This document shows positions 38,601 through 46,688 of a DNA stretch of 64,000 nucleotides, piece after piece. Source of the stretch: Antedon mediterranea (Eukaryota; Echinodermata; Crinoidea; Comatulida; Antedonidae); contig NC_092676.1 of assembly GCF_964355755.1 (NCBI RefSeq), forward strand, positions 17,528,288 through 17,592,287, read 5' to 3'. The notes under the pieces were generated by a model. The model saw nothing but the letters and a program-made list of their open reading frames with translations, was not told the DNA's origin and ran no database searches. The stretch's first letter is position 1. Every line of letters starts with the position of its first letter. The translations under genes were made by a program, and so were the position numbers.

Positions 38601-41600
38601 TTACCACGTTATTCATATATAGTTTACAACCAAATATATTTATACTGTCCCATCATGAAAGAACCTCTCAACTGCATAAAGGAAAGTTGTCAACAAAACG
38701 TGTTATTTTTTAGCTCTTCTCGTGTGTAGATAATAGTTTTTTTTTTATTTTCACACCTTTTAACAGTATATATATGTACGCTTTATTGTGTATACATTTT
38801 AATAAAATTACTCACTATAATATTAGATATGTCAGTTTTACTGTTCTTTCATGACATTCTTGGTCAATTAAACACAAGAAAATCATGACATATCTCAAAT
38901 TATTGTACACATTTCGTGTAATCATTTAGTTTTATTCTCTAAAACTGTTTCATGAGATTGCTAATACAGTACTTACTCTCCACAAATACCAGTATTTCAA
39001 TGTTAATACTATTCTTAATATAATCTTATTATTAAACGTGTAAACAATATTCATCATCACAGTTCTATTTGTGTTGCAGAGATTTATCTAACAATTATAT
39101 AAAAGGAATACGCGAGGATGACATGTGTAATTTACAATCCCTCAAAATTCTTGATCTTCAGTCAAATTTACTTGATGAGACTACTATGGAAACAGAATCA
39201 TTTTCATGTCTATCAAACCTGCAGATGTTGTAAGTGATTTTGAGTACATTTTACTTATCGATCTTTTTATGTTTTCTTTGTCATGTTAACTGAATGTATT
39301 CTGGTGTATTCTCCACAAAACCCATGTTGTGGATTGATGAGAAAGTACCAATAGCTGAATCTCTTTGGTGAGGTTTAAATAGCCAACATCATTGAATAAT
39401 GTGCATGATGACGATGACGACGATGACGACATAAAAACAAACAAGTAATACAGGATGTAAAAACAAAGAACTAAGCATTGTCATTGTTCCTATAAAAACA
39501 ATTTAATTTACGTTTATTTAAAATGATTTGTACCTATATGTGAGAGTGCTACGTACTAATACTTTCTGAGTGACATCAAACATACAATTTAAAAATACAT
39601 TTTATGATAAGTACCTTCATGTATATGCCTCTTTTTATTAATTATTGAAAAATAGAACCCAAGACTAAATTTCACTATTTTATTTACAGATACCTCGGAT
39701 ATAATCGTTTTAAATATGTTCCTGATGCTGTTAAAAATGGAAGTCATTTACCACACATCAATACATTGTAAGTAATTCCTACTAAGAATAATCTGAGTAA
39801 AATTGTCACTGTTGCTCAAACATACATTTTTTGTATAGGATTAGTGGAGAAATCTGAAATGTACCCTTTATTAAATATGCTATTCACATGAAACTTACAC
39901 GAAATTTAATTTTGGGTAAGATTCTTCGGATAACACTGGATGTGGAAAAGTGGTTAGCGCGTTATCACTAAGCCATAAATTGACAAGTTCATCACCAATT
40001 CCTTGGAAAGCATCATACATTATTACAGATAGCTTGTTTGCTGTATCATCTTTCTGGGAATGTAGAATCCTGCAATAAAAATACTCAAAAAGCTATACCA
40101 AAGGATTGTGTTACTCATGTCTACTGATAGGAAATGTATGTAAATAAATTCCAAATAACAATACAACTCATTGAAAAAGATTTGAACAAATCCATTTGGT
40201 AATTAATAGAAAGTTCCCACAGTCTTGTTTAAAAACCGTAATTATATAATAAACTAGGCATATTGATGTTTTTTTCAAGTAATTAAACAGATTAGAAATG
40301 TAGTAGGTCTATTTTAAGTTTATACTTTAGTTTAAAGATGTATTGTCCCTTGGAACACACAAAAATGAAGGTCAAAATATTAAATTTAAAAATGGCCATA
40401 TGAAAGTAATATTCAAAGTTATTCACCTTAAGTCGATAATTCGAGCCAAAAACAACAATTTTACGTAATTAACAGCTAAATTAATTTGATTACATTTCGT
40501 CTGGATAATCGTCCCGAGCAAAAGTAAAGAAAGATTTCAAACCATGAGTATACATTATGCATGATGCTAATTAGGATTGTTTACAACTCGTCACGGATGA
40601 GAAGGTGTTTTCACACAGAACGCGAGGAAGTTTTATGATTATGCATACAGAGTAGCCAAATAAGCGCGTTGCATTATGAGATATGTTTTGAAAGAAAACT
40701 TTGACTGGAAGTCAAAGGTTATTTTTGAACCAAAAAACGTTTTTTCGACTCGTTTTTGGTGAAAATTAATAACTATTATGATACTTCAAATTGACCCACT
40801 TTTTTTTAAAATCTTTTTTTTTTTGGAATTTGACAAAGGGACAATACATCTTTAAGTGGTATGTTTATTCTCAACAATGCAATTTGAAGTAAACAGAAAT
40901 GACTTACAAAGTTTGCAATTTTGGTAGGTTTGTAAAATACTTTGATCCGATGGTAGTGACCTGGTTTTGATTCAGTCCTCTGTAAGTTAACAATTAAAGA
41001 CATATTATAATGAATCATAGACTGGAAAGAATAATTATACTATCAATAAACATTTACAATAAAACCGAAATAAATAATAACATAAACGGCAACCCCTTTC
41101 AAATGGAACATGTCTACCCGAACTTATTAAAGTTCTAAATTTCATTTTAAAACATCAATAACCTAATTATAATATCTTTTATCTTTATTTCTTCTACTAA
41201 AATAAAAATTTAAATGTTAAAACACAACATTTGTGGTCTTTTTCCATTATTTGTACTGTAAATAATATTTAATGTATACATCTTTTTCTATAGGTACCTT
41301 TACAGGTGGTCTTTCATACTTTGAATTTTCAGCCATTACAAAATACACTAATGGTATAAAAATCATACTCAAACTAAAAGGATGCAGATGATGATGGTTT
41401 TTTATCTATACGTACATTTATCTCATAAAAGAAAACGTGGAAAAACTTACAAATGTAAGAGTTCTGGAATGTTAGCAAATACATTTGGATTAACACTTGA
41501 TAACTTGTTTTTATGAAGTTCTCTGCAGAAATTGAAAGTATTTAATGTTGAGGCCAGAGCATAGCATATAAGTTACGTAAGTAACGTTTTACTACTAATA

Positions 41601-44600
41601 ACAACAATATATACTGTAGGAATACCATCATTTTTATATGAGAGTAATGGTGAGAAGCAGCGAAGAAAATGAATATGATTACACTGATTTACTGTATTAT
41701 TTTTAGCAAATGTCATGTTTTTAAATTTCAACTTATTTCAGCTTTGGCTGACAACTTGCAATATGATTTCTTATACCTGAATAAATAAATATATTGTGAA
41801 ATATAGTGATATATCACATGGTTTTTAAATACATTTGTAATTAGTGAAACCATTTTCACACTAAAATATCAACCTGCAAGGCAGATTCAAGACGCTAGAA
41901 TATGAAACCACAACAGGTCATTTCTGTTAATGGTTTAATTATATAGATATTTTCTTTATTTATTTAACAACATCTTTATACAGGATAACACAATCCGGTT
42001 TTGCATTGTGGTTCATGTCTTAACTACAATAAATCGGAGAGAAAATTATAGTTTTGTGAAAAAAATGTGATCAATATTTAGCTTTGAATAAAGCAATTGT
42101 TAATGAATATTTAATTTCAGTTGGTAGGTTATTCCATATTTTAGCGACTGCAACATTGAACAAGTTCATCTTACTATATAAAGAAATATATATATAAATA
42201 TACTTACAAAATCTTAAGAGACTTGAGCTGAGAGAACGATTTTGGAGCTATATAGTTGATCAAATTATTGCTAAGATTGCTGTAAAATCAGAAAATGATA
42301 TATTTTATTAGACATTATAATAATAATAATAATGAAAGATTATACAGACGTCCATATCTCCGTATATTATAATAATTATATAAATATATAATATATTAAA
42401 CAATGTAAGCACCGTATTGTGTCTTCCCTCTCTTAGGTCGTTTATTTGCAAATCATTTTTGTTATGTAATCATACATAAAGCTACCTAAAAACAACAAAC
42501 ACATTAATGACAGATAGTTTTCAATTAATCTTCGTTCACACCAGACACAAAACAGCAAATGTAACAGTTATACTGTATACAATATAAAAACATAGAGAGA
42601 TCTTTATTTTATAATCTATACTCAACTCGGCAATTTTCAGTGACGTCTTTGTCGTTCACCATTCCCTCTATTAGGGACTATTTCCAAATAATAATTATAG
42701 CCATTTAAATACATGCTATGTTTTTTTTCTGATTTCAACCAAATACATAGCCCTACTGTACATTAAAAATTTAGTAAATTCTCTGAGGTTCTGGTTTCAT
42801 CTTAATATACTTAATATTTGATACACTGGTTTAACTTGTGATCAACAACTTTATATGGAAGGTTAGGTAGTATTACACCAATTGTGTTGTTGTTAAACAT
42901 AGTGTAACTTACAGGTGTTGGACATTGGATTCCGCCAATGCCTCCATATTTCTCTTGGAAATACTTTTCAGCCGATTTTGATCAATAGACATGAAAAGCA
43001 GATTATTCATCTTGGTTACAGCATCTGTTGGAAACTTAGTCATCTGATTCATACTAAGGCCTCTAAATTCAATTTAAACAAATGATTGATCGTATTTATT
43101 CGTTATTGTTTCACTGTTATGAGCTCGTGTGTTGTGCCCTACAGTACATTGATAGAATTTTTGAACGGTACTATGTCTAAGGGAAAAGTGCGGGAAATAT
43201 TGTCCTTTAGTTTTAGTTTGGAGACAAGAAACATCCTTTTCTTGCTTGTTTGTGGTACTAGATGTAACAATTATTAGTACAACATATGAATTAAACGCTT
43301 CAATCTATTTGAACTTTTTAAGAATCTGAAAATGTCTAATATATAGAATCCTCAACATTTGTATTTATTATTCCGAGTTATTAGCAACTTATTTCTTCAT
43401 AGTTATGAAAGAGAACAATATAAAGCAAGACCAAGGTAATAAAATAATTTAAACTCTTGTATAACTTTAAAAGCTTTTTACTTACAAAAAACTAATATTG
43501 GAGTTCGAGAAAAATCCTCTAGGCAGTCTGTCAATCTTATTATTCACCAGGTTTCTGTATACATTTTAAACAATAATACAAGTTAACTATTAAACAGAAC
43601 TAATCAAAAATATTATAGAAAGCAAAGGTCCGTACGAACCTAAAAAGAGGTTTGCCAGTAATTAAATCAAGTTTGTATACTTTTCTCTTTGATTTCGATT
43701 TTGCTAGTTACTAGTAGTTAAGTAGAGCCTCTTTAAAAGGTACACCTTCGGAACACAAGTGTCCTCTTAAATAGGGGTTTTCCTTTAAAATAGGTGTATC
43801 TCAAAGAGGGCTTCAATAAGGTCGTTTTCTGTATTTTTATTTGTGTACACATATTACTCAAGAAATAAATGTCTAAATCAGATCCATTGCTAATGATAAT
43901 CAAGTTATTTTTTGTGTTTGTTTTGCAAATTAAGCCTGTTAACTGTTGATATCATTTCACCGTAGCAAACACTCAATTGTGTTCCTTACCTAACCCCAGT
44001 GTATGTGATACCTTTTATTAGGAATAGGCACATAATTATAATAAGAATGAGAATGTTAATGATGATTATGACGACGACATAAACAATTGTCTTACACATG
44101 CGTCAATGAAGCTGGCAATCCTTTGAAGGTAAATGTTGAATTAAATTTCAGACGACTTTCAGAAATCTCACTATAAAAATGTAAAATATAATAAACATAA
44201 ATAAGTGCATCACAATCAACAGTATTATCTATTTATCTTTCTAAAGGTCTAGGCTTTTAGGCTCTTTCTCTTGGATCTTTCAAAACTTGGTTGTAAATTA
44301 CATAATTGATATTTAATATTCAATACGATAAATAATTTGTTTTAATTATGACTAATGATATGAATTATAAGAAACACAAACAAGCGTTTAATAATGAGTC
44401 TAAATCACCAAATCAATAGAGAGGTAGGCCTAACATTGAGAAATCTGCATGTTAGATTGCTCTCTGGTCAGATTTGAAAGCTTTTTTAGATGGTACTCGA
44501 GCATCTTACCACAAAAGTAGCTCGAAAACAATAGTATAACAAAACGATTCATGATATACAGTTCATTACGGTAAAAAAACAAATATAACCAACTTACAGG

Positions 44601-46365
44601 CGTTTCAGATTCGTGCATCTCGAAACATCTGGGAATACTGCTAAATCAGTACGATGAATAATTCTACATAGTTTATAAAAATAATTTTACTTACAAATCA
44701 AGACATTTTTTAATTGTTATTTTTCGAAATAAACTTATTATGGGTATATTAAGCCAGTTTTATTTTTAAAGTCTAAATAGTGCAAGTACTTACAGTTTCT
44801 CCAAGTTGGTTAGTAGAGAAAATGTTCCGTCATAAATGTATTTAAGGTTACCAATGATAGTACTGCAACAGATTAGAAAATTACATTAGAATTAACAATC
44901 ACTGTGTATTTTTTTTAGTGGATCGAAGATTTGCAAGATTACAAGAATTGTTCATATGTTCCTTCACTAGACTAAGCTGTTCCATTTAATTGAATTAATC
45001 AGGTGAGGTGAAGCATAATGGGTACATACGACGTGGTAGCACCTACTGGAGCAATTGTTACTAGGCCAATTTACAGTTTCTGGTAGATGGGCTGCACTTT
45101 TTTGGAACTTATTTAATTTTTTTTAGTTTACACAATTCTATTTCTATAGAATTTTATAAAAAAATGTTATTCAATATTTAATTTATTGTACTTACATTGA
45201 AGTCACACTTGGAGAAAATGTTATATCTGTCAAATTATCAAAGTTCTGATTTACAAGTTTACTGAAATTGAATGAACATTAAATAAACTTATAAATGAAA
45301 TAGGAACATTAAAAAGTCAATCTAAAACAAATTAATGTATCATATTGTATATAGATATAAAATACATACAAAACATGGGATGGTTTGTCTATCTGGTGGT
45401 GTTAACGTAATAATAATGATAATGATAACAGCAGCAGCAATAGCAGAAACAACAACAGCAACAGAAACAAAAAAGCAGTAGCAACAACAACAACAACAAT
45501 AACAATAACAATAAATACGGTACCATATCAGTGAATAAGATTACATAACTACACCAGCCTACCGATCAAGCGAAGAACGGTGGATATAGTATGTCATTTC
45601 AGCAGCTCGAACCGAAAGCTTGGCACTTCATTTTAATTTATACTTGAAATGTATATAGACTGAACATTTCAAGCAGATTCACGGGTATCTGTTTTTAAAC
45701 AGATACCCAGTTTAAAAACTGTTAAACTACTATTACTACTACTATACATACATCTATTTTATTATTTGATATCGTCTATTTATCGAGATGAATGAACTGA
45801 ATATCATTCTTCTCACCATTTTGCCTAAATTCATGACTCAATATAGATTCAACATTCTTGAAAAAAACAATAATTTATAAAACTCAGAGATCTTTAGAAA
45901 TGAATTTCTATCATTTCTGTTTTACTTACACTGTATTCGCGGACGAGCAATCTACCGTCCGTGTTATAGAATCGCAGGTACATCCACTACATGTATTGGA
46001 GCTGTATGTAGCCGTTGATTTTCCATAACCCGTGTCTCCATAGCTATAGTACTTATATGACCATAACCCTGTAAACATTTCAGTTCCTGTAAAAAAATAA
46101 ATAAAAATAGCTACACAAAATTCCATCGAACAATAATTCGAATAAACACATAAGCACCAACATACACAAATACACAGTATAGAAATAAAAACACTAAGAA
46201 TGAACTTCCGTTGTGTCATTGCCTACCTGTTTCATATTCAGGATCTAAGCCACCTTCTTCTTTTGGATATCGATTATTCCAATAGTCTGCACCATCCCAA
46301 TATTGTCCTCTAACTTCACAAATACAACTTATTATTACAGCTAGTACAACAGAAACAACGTTCAT
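8639..46365 (-). CDS. Giant secreted mosaic protein: LRR / FN3 / fibro-slime / cadherin / F5-8C / EGF / thrombospondin C-half / LamG (68 coding exons)
   Basis: I chained 68 exons using GT donors, AG acceptors and phase. Their lengths sum to 8,766 bases, divisible by three, giving 2,921 residues from the ATG at 46363-46365 to the TGA at 8639-8641 with no internal stop. Domains by rough residue: signal peptide 1-20; Tyr/Trp/Gly-rich 21-75; LRRNT about 76-98; about 37 LRRs 99-995; LRRCT 996-1058; FN3-like 1059-1188; fibro-slime 1189-1400; two cadherin repeats 1405-1665; F5/8C 1694-1846; Cys-rich 1849-2018; EGF-like 2019-2221; thrombospondin type 3 2222-2455; thrombospondin C-terminal 2455-2676; LamG-like 2677-2868; tail 2869-2921. 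No membrane helix is apparent after the signal peptide, so the product is probably extracellular. Calcium binding is expected from the cadherin, EGF and type-3 repeats. A role in adhesion, matrix or recognition is inference. Exon coordinates are in the block entries below. Isoforms and UTR exons cannot be seen. Confidence 0.88.
9793..10005 (+). mobile_element. RTE-like LINE 3' fragment inside an intron of the giant gene
   Basis: On the plus strand this encodes the tail of the same family seen at 5073-5800, with words equivalent to [30 protein letters not shown] and a closing MSEDGKR. It lies antisense in intron 65. It is heavily 5'-truncated and carries a few substitutions and a frame disruption near the end. 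Confidence 0.8.
10900..11215. repeat. AT-rich low-complexity tract with poly(A) and (TA)n
   Basis: A (TA)n run lies near 10926-10942. A stretch of about 30 adenines lies near 11150-11180, followed by TATATATAA. The poly(A) may be the tail of a retroposed sequence, but the upstream DNA shows no recognisable coding remnant. Confidence 0.5.
11349..12674. repeat. 1.33-kb repeat unit, copy 1 (with palindromic hairpin at its start)
   Basis: The unit begins with a 13-bp stem (CTAGATGGTACGC at 11349-11361 and its complement at 11373-11385) around an 11-base loop. It ends just before the same hairpin recurs at 12675. Shared blocks include CGTGCCCACA, GGTTCTCGAATAC, AAACTTCTCACAAAATGAG-type words, GTCGATTGAAAT, CGTAGGAGGAGATAGG, CACGATCGGAAAACACCCC and TTGCCCTTACGTAAATTT. 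Copy 1 contains about 130 bases (11793-11925) missing from copy 2. A third, partial copy lies at 46555-47262. Both copies sit in intron 63. Confidence 0.75.
11840..11945 (+). mobile_element. Possible LINE reverse-transcriptase C-terminal remnant
   Basis: The plus-strand frame reads [20 protein letters not shown] followed by a lysine and a stop within about twenty residues. The W-x-x-IPxxIRxxxSLxxx(F/L) pattern is common at the C-terminus of CR1/L2/Jockey-type reverse transcriptases. The fragment is short and lies in the part of repeat copy 1 that copy 2 lacks. Confidence 0.35.
12675..13919. repeat. 1.25-kb repeat unit, copy 2 of the tandem pair
   Basis: It starts with the same 37-base palindromic block at 12675-12711, 1,326 bases after copy 1. 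It follows copy 1 block for block, apart from the missing segment, point differences and a small internal tandem duplication (CTATCAAAAGTGGTTAATAC twice at 13301-13340). It ends TTGCCCTTACGTAAATTT, then runs into the LINE fragment at 13909-14250. Confidence 0.75.
13909..14250 (-). mobile_element. LINE fragment with a zinc-knuckle (zf-RVT-type) C-terminus
   Basis: An uninterrupted frame of 113 residues carries a [19 protein letters not shown] segment, that is Cys-x2-Cys-x8-His-x4-Cys. This is the pattern of the zinc-binding region after the reverse transcriptase of several LINE clades. It ends FPFERIYI-stop. No catalytic RT motif is present. It is in intron 63 on the same strand as the host gene, directly next to repeat copy 2. 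Confidence 0.65.
14752..16381 (-). CDS. Giant gene exons 59-62: thrombospondin C-terminal domain
   Basis: Exons: 16110-16381 (its 3' part), 15693-15929, 15270-15442, 14752-14895. Residues about 2455-2676 match the lectin-like C-terminal globe of thrombospondins/COMP. Markers are [42 protein letters not shown] followed by [44 protein letters not shown] and FSKLSYRC. The four exons are phase-consistent, and the domain looks complete. In thrombospondins it normally ends the protein. Here a LamG-like domain follows. Confidence 0.92.
16110..17940 (-). CDS. Giant gene exons 55-59: thrombospondin type-3 calcium-binding repeats
   Basis: Exons: 17833-17940, 17360-17519, 16938-17121, 16515-16600, and the 5' part of 16110-16381. 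The translation is a run of Asp-rich loops such as [54 protein letters not shown] and [14 protein letters not shown]. This is the DxDxDGxxDxxDNCP signature of type-3 repeats, which wrap calcium and disulfides around the C-terminal globe. It covers residues about 2222-2455. Confidence 0.93.
18135..18280 (+). mobile_element. MITE-like element of the CTCTGTCTACAC family
   Basis: It starts AAGCTCTGTCTACACTCTC and includes ATATGGTAGTGATAT twice and CATCATGTCCATATGGAC. It closes with AGTTTGATAGTGTAGA, which inversely resembles the start. A related copy lies in reverse orientation at about 58455-58550. It sits in the intron between exons 54 and 55. Confidence 0.55.
18536..20260 (-). CDS. Giant gene exons 50-54: EGF-like modules
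   Basis: Exons: 20124-20260, 19618-19758, 19206-19280, 18913-19062, 18536-18640. Exons 51-54 are phase 0 on both sides. Residues about 2019-2221 are Cys-rich, with [12 protein letters not shown] followed by [19 protein letters not shown], the calcium-binding [28 protein letters not shown] and [12 protein letters not shown]. The order of EGF modules before type-3 repeats is that of thrombospondins. Confidence 0.9.
20540..21803 (-). CDS. Giant gene exons 46-49: cysteine-rich block (TNFR/ephrin-receptor-like spacing)
   Basis: Exons: 21640-21803, 21233-21295, 20892-20994, 20540-20719. Residues about 1849-2018 contain over twenty cysteines in CxxC pairs, for example [60 protein letters not shown] and CGVCKTC. 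The CxxCPxGxY motif is that of ephrin-receptor/TNFR-like Cys-rich repeats. I cannot assign a single family, and the block may be several short modules. Confidence 0.8.
21985..22803 (-). CDS. Giant gene exons 43-45: F5/8 type C (discoidin) domain
   Basis: Exons: 22666-22803, 22254-22423, 21985-22141. Residues about 1694-1846 read as a discoidin fold: [14 protein letters not shown], then [44 protein letters not shown], and [19 protein letters not shown] before the closing LEVRGC. The paired cysteines at its start and end are present. These domains bind glycans or phospholipids through loops at one end of the barrel. Confidence 0.92.
23068..25413 (-). CDS. Giant gene exons 38-42: two divergent cadherin repeats
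   Basis: Exons: 25182-25413 (3' part), 24723-24866, 24265-24434, 23445-23617, 23068-23285. The first repeat (residues about 1405-1565) contains YAITIDED, a long insert, [19 protein letters not shown] and the linker [10 protein letters not shown], matching the cadherin LDYE...DxND calcium sites. The second (about 1566-1665) has [18 protein letters not shown], then goes quickly to [14 protein letters not shown] and VNVTL. It lacks much of the middle of a normal repeat, so it is shortened. A segment before the F5/8C domain ([19 protein letters not shown]) is unassigned. Confidence 0.8.
23803..24262. mobile_element. MITE fragment (TTAAAGATGTATTGTCCC family) ending at a splice donor
   Basis: The left end TTTAAAGATGTATTGTCCC and the interior match the complete element at 40333-40855 over about 450 bases. 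Shared words include ATTAGGATTGTTTACAACTC, CATACAGAGTAGCC and AAGCGCGTTGCATTA. The match stops at TTAATAACT, where exon 40's donor (GTGAGTT on the minus strand) begins. The right terminal repeat is missing. Confidence 0.75.
25182..26812 (-). CDS. Giant gene exons 34-38: fibro-slime domain
   Basis: Exons: 26597-26812, 26227-26316, 25813-25985, 25509-25606, and the 5' part of 25182-25413. Residues about 1189-1400 show the fibro-slime order of motifs: [61 protein letters not shown] and [11 protein letters not shown] followed by KFYFEM. This family is known from slime-mould and bacterial surface proteins and scattered in other eukaryotes. In the usual DDDxWVFING strand the first acidic residues are replaced by Gly here. 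The domain is otherwise complete. Confidence 0.85.
27162..27804 (-). CDS. Giant gene exons 32-33: fibronectin type III-like domain
   Basis: Exons: 27684-27804 and 27162-27431. Residues about 1059-1160 follow LRRCT, with [19 protein letters not shown] (strands A-B), [29 protein letters not shown] and [13 protein letters not shown]. The W/Y spacing and the final YxIxT strand fit FN3. About 25 further residues form a linker into the fibro-slime domain. The assignment is by pattern only. Confidence 0.7.
27957..29235. repeat. 18-bp minisatellite with two unit types, in intron 31
   Basis: The core array (about 28370-29235, some 47 or more units) is built of CCACCTTCTAATAGTAAC (type A) and CCACTAATCTAATAGTAA (type B), both 18 bp. 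The left half alternates B-A, making a 36-bp higher-order unit. The right half is almost pure A. Degenerate units start near 27957. They are separated from the core by about 250 bases holding a roughly 75-bp direct duplication (28111 and 28188, each with GATGCAGCCG...AGGAGAT...GCATGTTGATC). One minus-strand frame reads a WVTIRR hexapeptide repeat, which is a by-product of unit length. Confidence 0.95.
29293..29480 (-). CDS. Giant gene exon 31: LRR C-terminal cap (LRRCT)
   Basis: The exon of 188 bases enters in phase 2 and leaves in phase 1, closing the run of phase-2 LRR exons. It encodes [19 protein letters not shown], then a segment with [12 protein letters not shown] and a final Cys. The four cysteines (CxC...C...C) and the leading half LRR are those of an LRRCT capping motif (residues about 996-1058). 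Confidence 0.88.
29914..45261 (-). CDS. Giant gene exons 3-30: about 37 leucine-rich repeats, one to three per exon, all phase 2
   Basis: Exons from 5' to 3': 45196-45261, 44794-44862, 44598-44663, 44096-44170, 43486-43554, 42913-43062, 42208-42279, 41451-41522, 40908-40979, 39899-40069, 38382-38516, 38118-38267, 37580-37657, 36303-36440, 35891-36034, 35178-35393, 34769-34840, 34524-34613, 33917-33988, 33541-33609, 32915-32986, 32609-32683, 32181-32249, 31480-31620, 31104-31175, 30651-30722, 30323-30388, 29914-29991. Each starts with the last base of one codon and ends with two bases of the next. Most are 66-78 bases (one repeat). Some are 135-171 (two) or 216 (three). Typical repeats read [19 protein letters not shown] and [18 protein letters not shown]. 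The LxxLxLxxNxIxxL frame is clear in most. Exons 3, 13 and 22 are the least regular. Confidence 0.88.
31760..31945 (+). mobile_element. Possible LINE 3' tail with TATGAC repeats
   Basis: The sequence ends AATAAAGATACTATGACTATGACTAT. A similar tail (ACAATAAAG...TGACTATGACTATG) closes the LINE end at 55550-55915. No coding remnant is clear here, so this is assigned by the tail only. Confidence 0.4.
37515..38362. repeat. 848-bp inverted duplication, arm 1 (original, holds exons 14 and 15)
   Basis: This arm contains LRR exons 14 (38118-38267) and 15 (37580-37657) and the intron between them in minus orientation. Its reverse complement recurs at 38985-39832 with equal length. I found no mismatch when reading the exons and most of the intron. 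The arms are separated by 622 bases (38363-38984) that hold exon 13 (38382-38516). Confidence 0.93.
38985..39832. repeat. 848-bp inverted duplication, arm 2 (flipped copy)
   Basis: This is the plus-strand copy of arm 1, lying in intron 12 between exons 12 (39899-40069) and 13. The boundaries are AATACCAGTATTT on the inner side and CATACATTTTTT on the outer side. Beyond both the sequences differ at once. Without this copy intron 12 would be about 530 bases, in line with its neighbours, so arm 2 is the inserted one. Confidence 0.93.
39080..39767 (+). pseudogene. Inverted copies of LRR exons 14 and 15
   Basis: The exon copies lie at 39080-39229 and 39690-39767 on the plus strand, with intact acceptors (TTGCAG, TTTACAG), donors (GTAAGT) and open frames. 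They encode the [13 protein letters not shown]- and [14 protein letters not shown]-type repeats. They are opposite to the gene and have no start codon, cap or partner exons nearby, so they are probably not expressed as protein. Their perfect state argues for recent origin. Confidence 0.8.
40333..40855. mobile_element. Complete MITE, TTAAAGATGTATTGTCCC family
   Basis: It starts TTAAAGATGTATTGTCCC and ends with its inverse, GGGACAATACATCTTTAA. The body is 523 bp and non-coding. Copies: a truncated one at 23803-24262 and a diverged one at 54697-55030. It sits in the intron between exons 11 and 12. Confidence 0.8.
43640..43830. repeat. Diverged interspersed repeat
   Basis: This stretch has CCTCTTTAAAAGGTACACC, GGAACACAAGTGTCCTCTT, AATAGGGGTTTTCCTTT and AATAGGTGTATCTCAAAGAGG, a chain of similar half-palindromic words in intron 7. 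It looks like part of an old DNA transposon, but both ends are unclear. Confidence 0.35.
45420..45515. repeat. CAG/CAA-rich microsatellite
   Basis: A run of imperfect AACAGCAGCAGCAATAGCAG and (CAA)n/(AATAAC)n repeats lies in the intron between exons 2 and 3. It is non-coding by position. Confidence 0.7.
45930..46365 (-). CDS. Giant gene exons 1-2: signal peptide, aromatic segment and LRRNT
   Basis: Exon 1 is 46227-46365 and exon 2 is 45930-46086. The start at 46365 gives a hydrophobic stretch ([12 protein letters not shown]) and a likely cleavage near residue 20. The mature N-terminus is rich in Tyr, Trp, Gly and acidic residues ([18 protein letters not shown]), then [15 protein letters not shown]. 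The LRRNT cap has [19 protein letters not shown]. Both exons are mirrored in the paralog at 3251-4132, which supports the start choice. Confidence 0.9.
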
Positions 46366-46410
46366 TTTTCATCAGTTTTCCCAAAACACTTCTCAAAATA
46401 GGCTTATAAT

Positions 46411-46427
46411 CTGGAAGCTAGAAGATA
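46411..46427 (-). promoter_or_regulatory. Proximal 5' block shared with the paralog
   Basis: On the minus strand this is ATCTTCTAGCTTCCAG, followed by ATTATAAG about 45 bases before the ATG. The paralog has the same block at 4171-4187. The TTATAA just downstream could be a weak TATA element. Confidence 0.35.
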
Positions 46428-46554
46428 GAACTTTTTTTTAATAAAAAAATAAACAAAAAATAAAATAAAAATTTTAAAAAAGTAAAAAAATAATAAAAAA
46501 TTAAATAAATAAAAAAAAGGAGATAAAACTTACTCATCCAAATATATATTGAAA

Positions 46555-46653
46555 TACTGGGAGATTCGAATGTTCCATTCCTTGCAAATCAATACGTTTG
46601 TATAACAAGGCCAACAGCCATAATAGTGCTAAAATGCATAGTGATACCGGACC

Positions 46654-46688
<35 letters not shown>

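Noticed and set aside
38985-39832. A separate plus-strand LRR gene
   Set aside because: Only two exons are present, both exact inverted copies of exons 14 and 15 with their introns. There is no start, cap or further exon.
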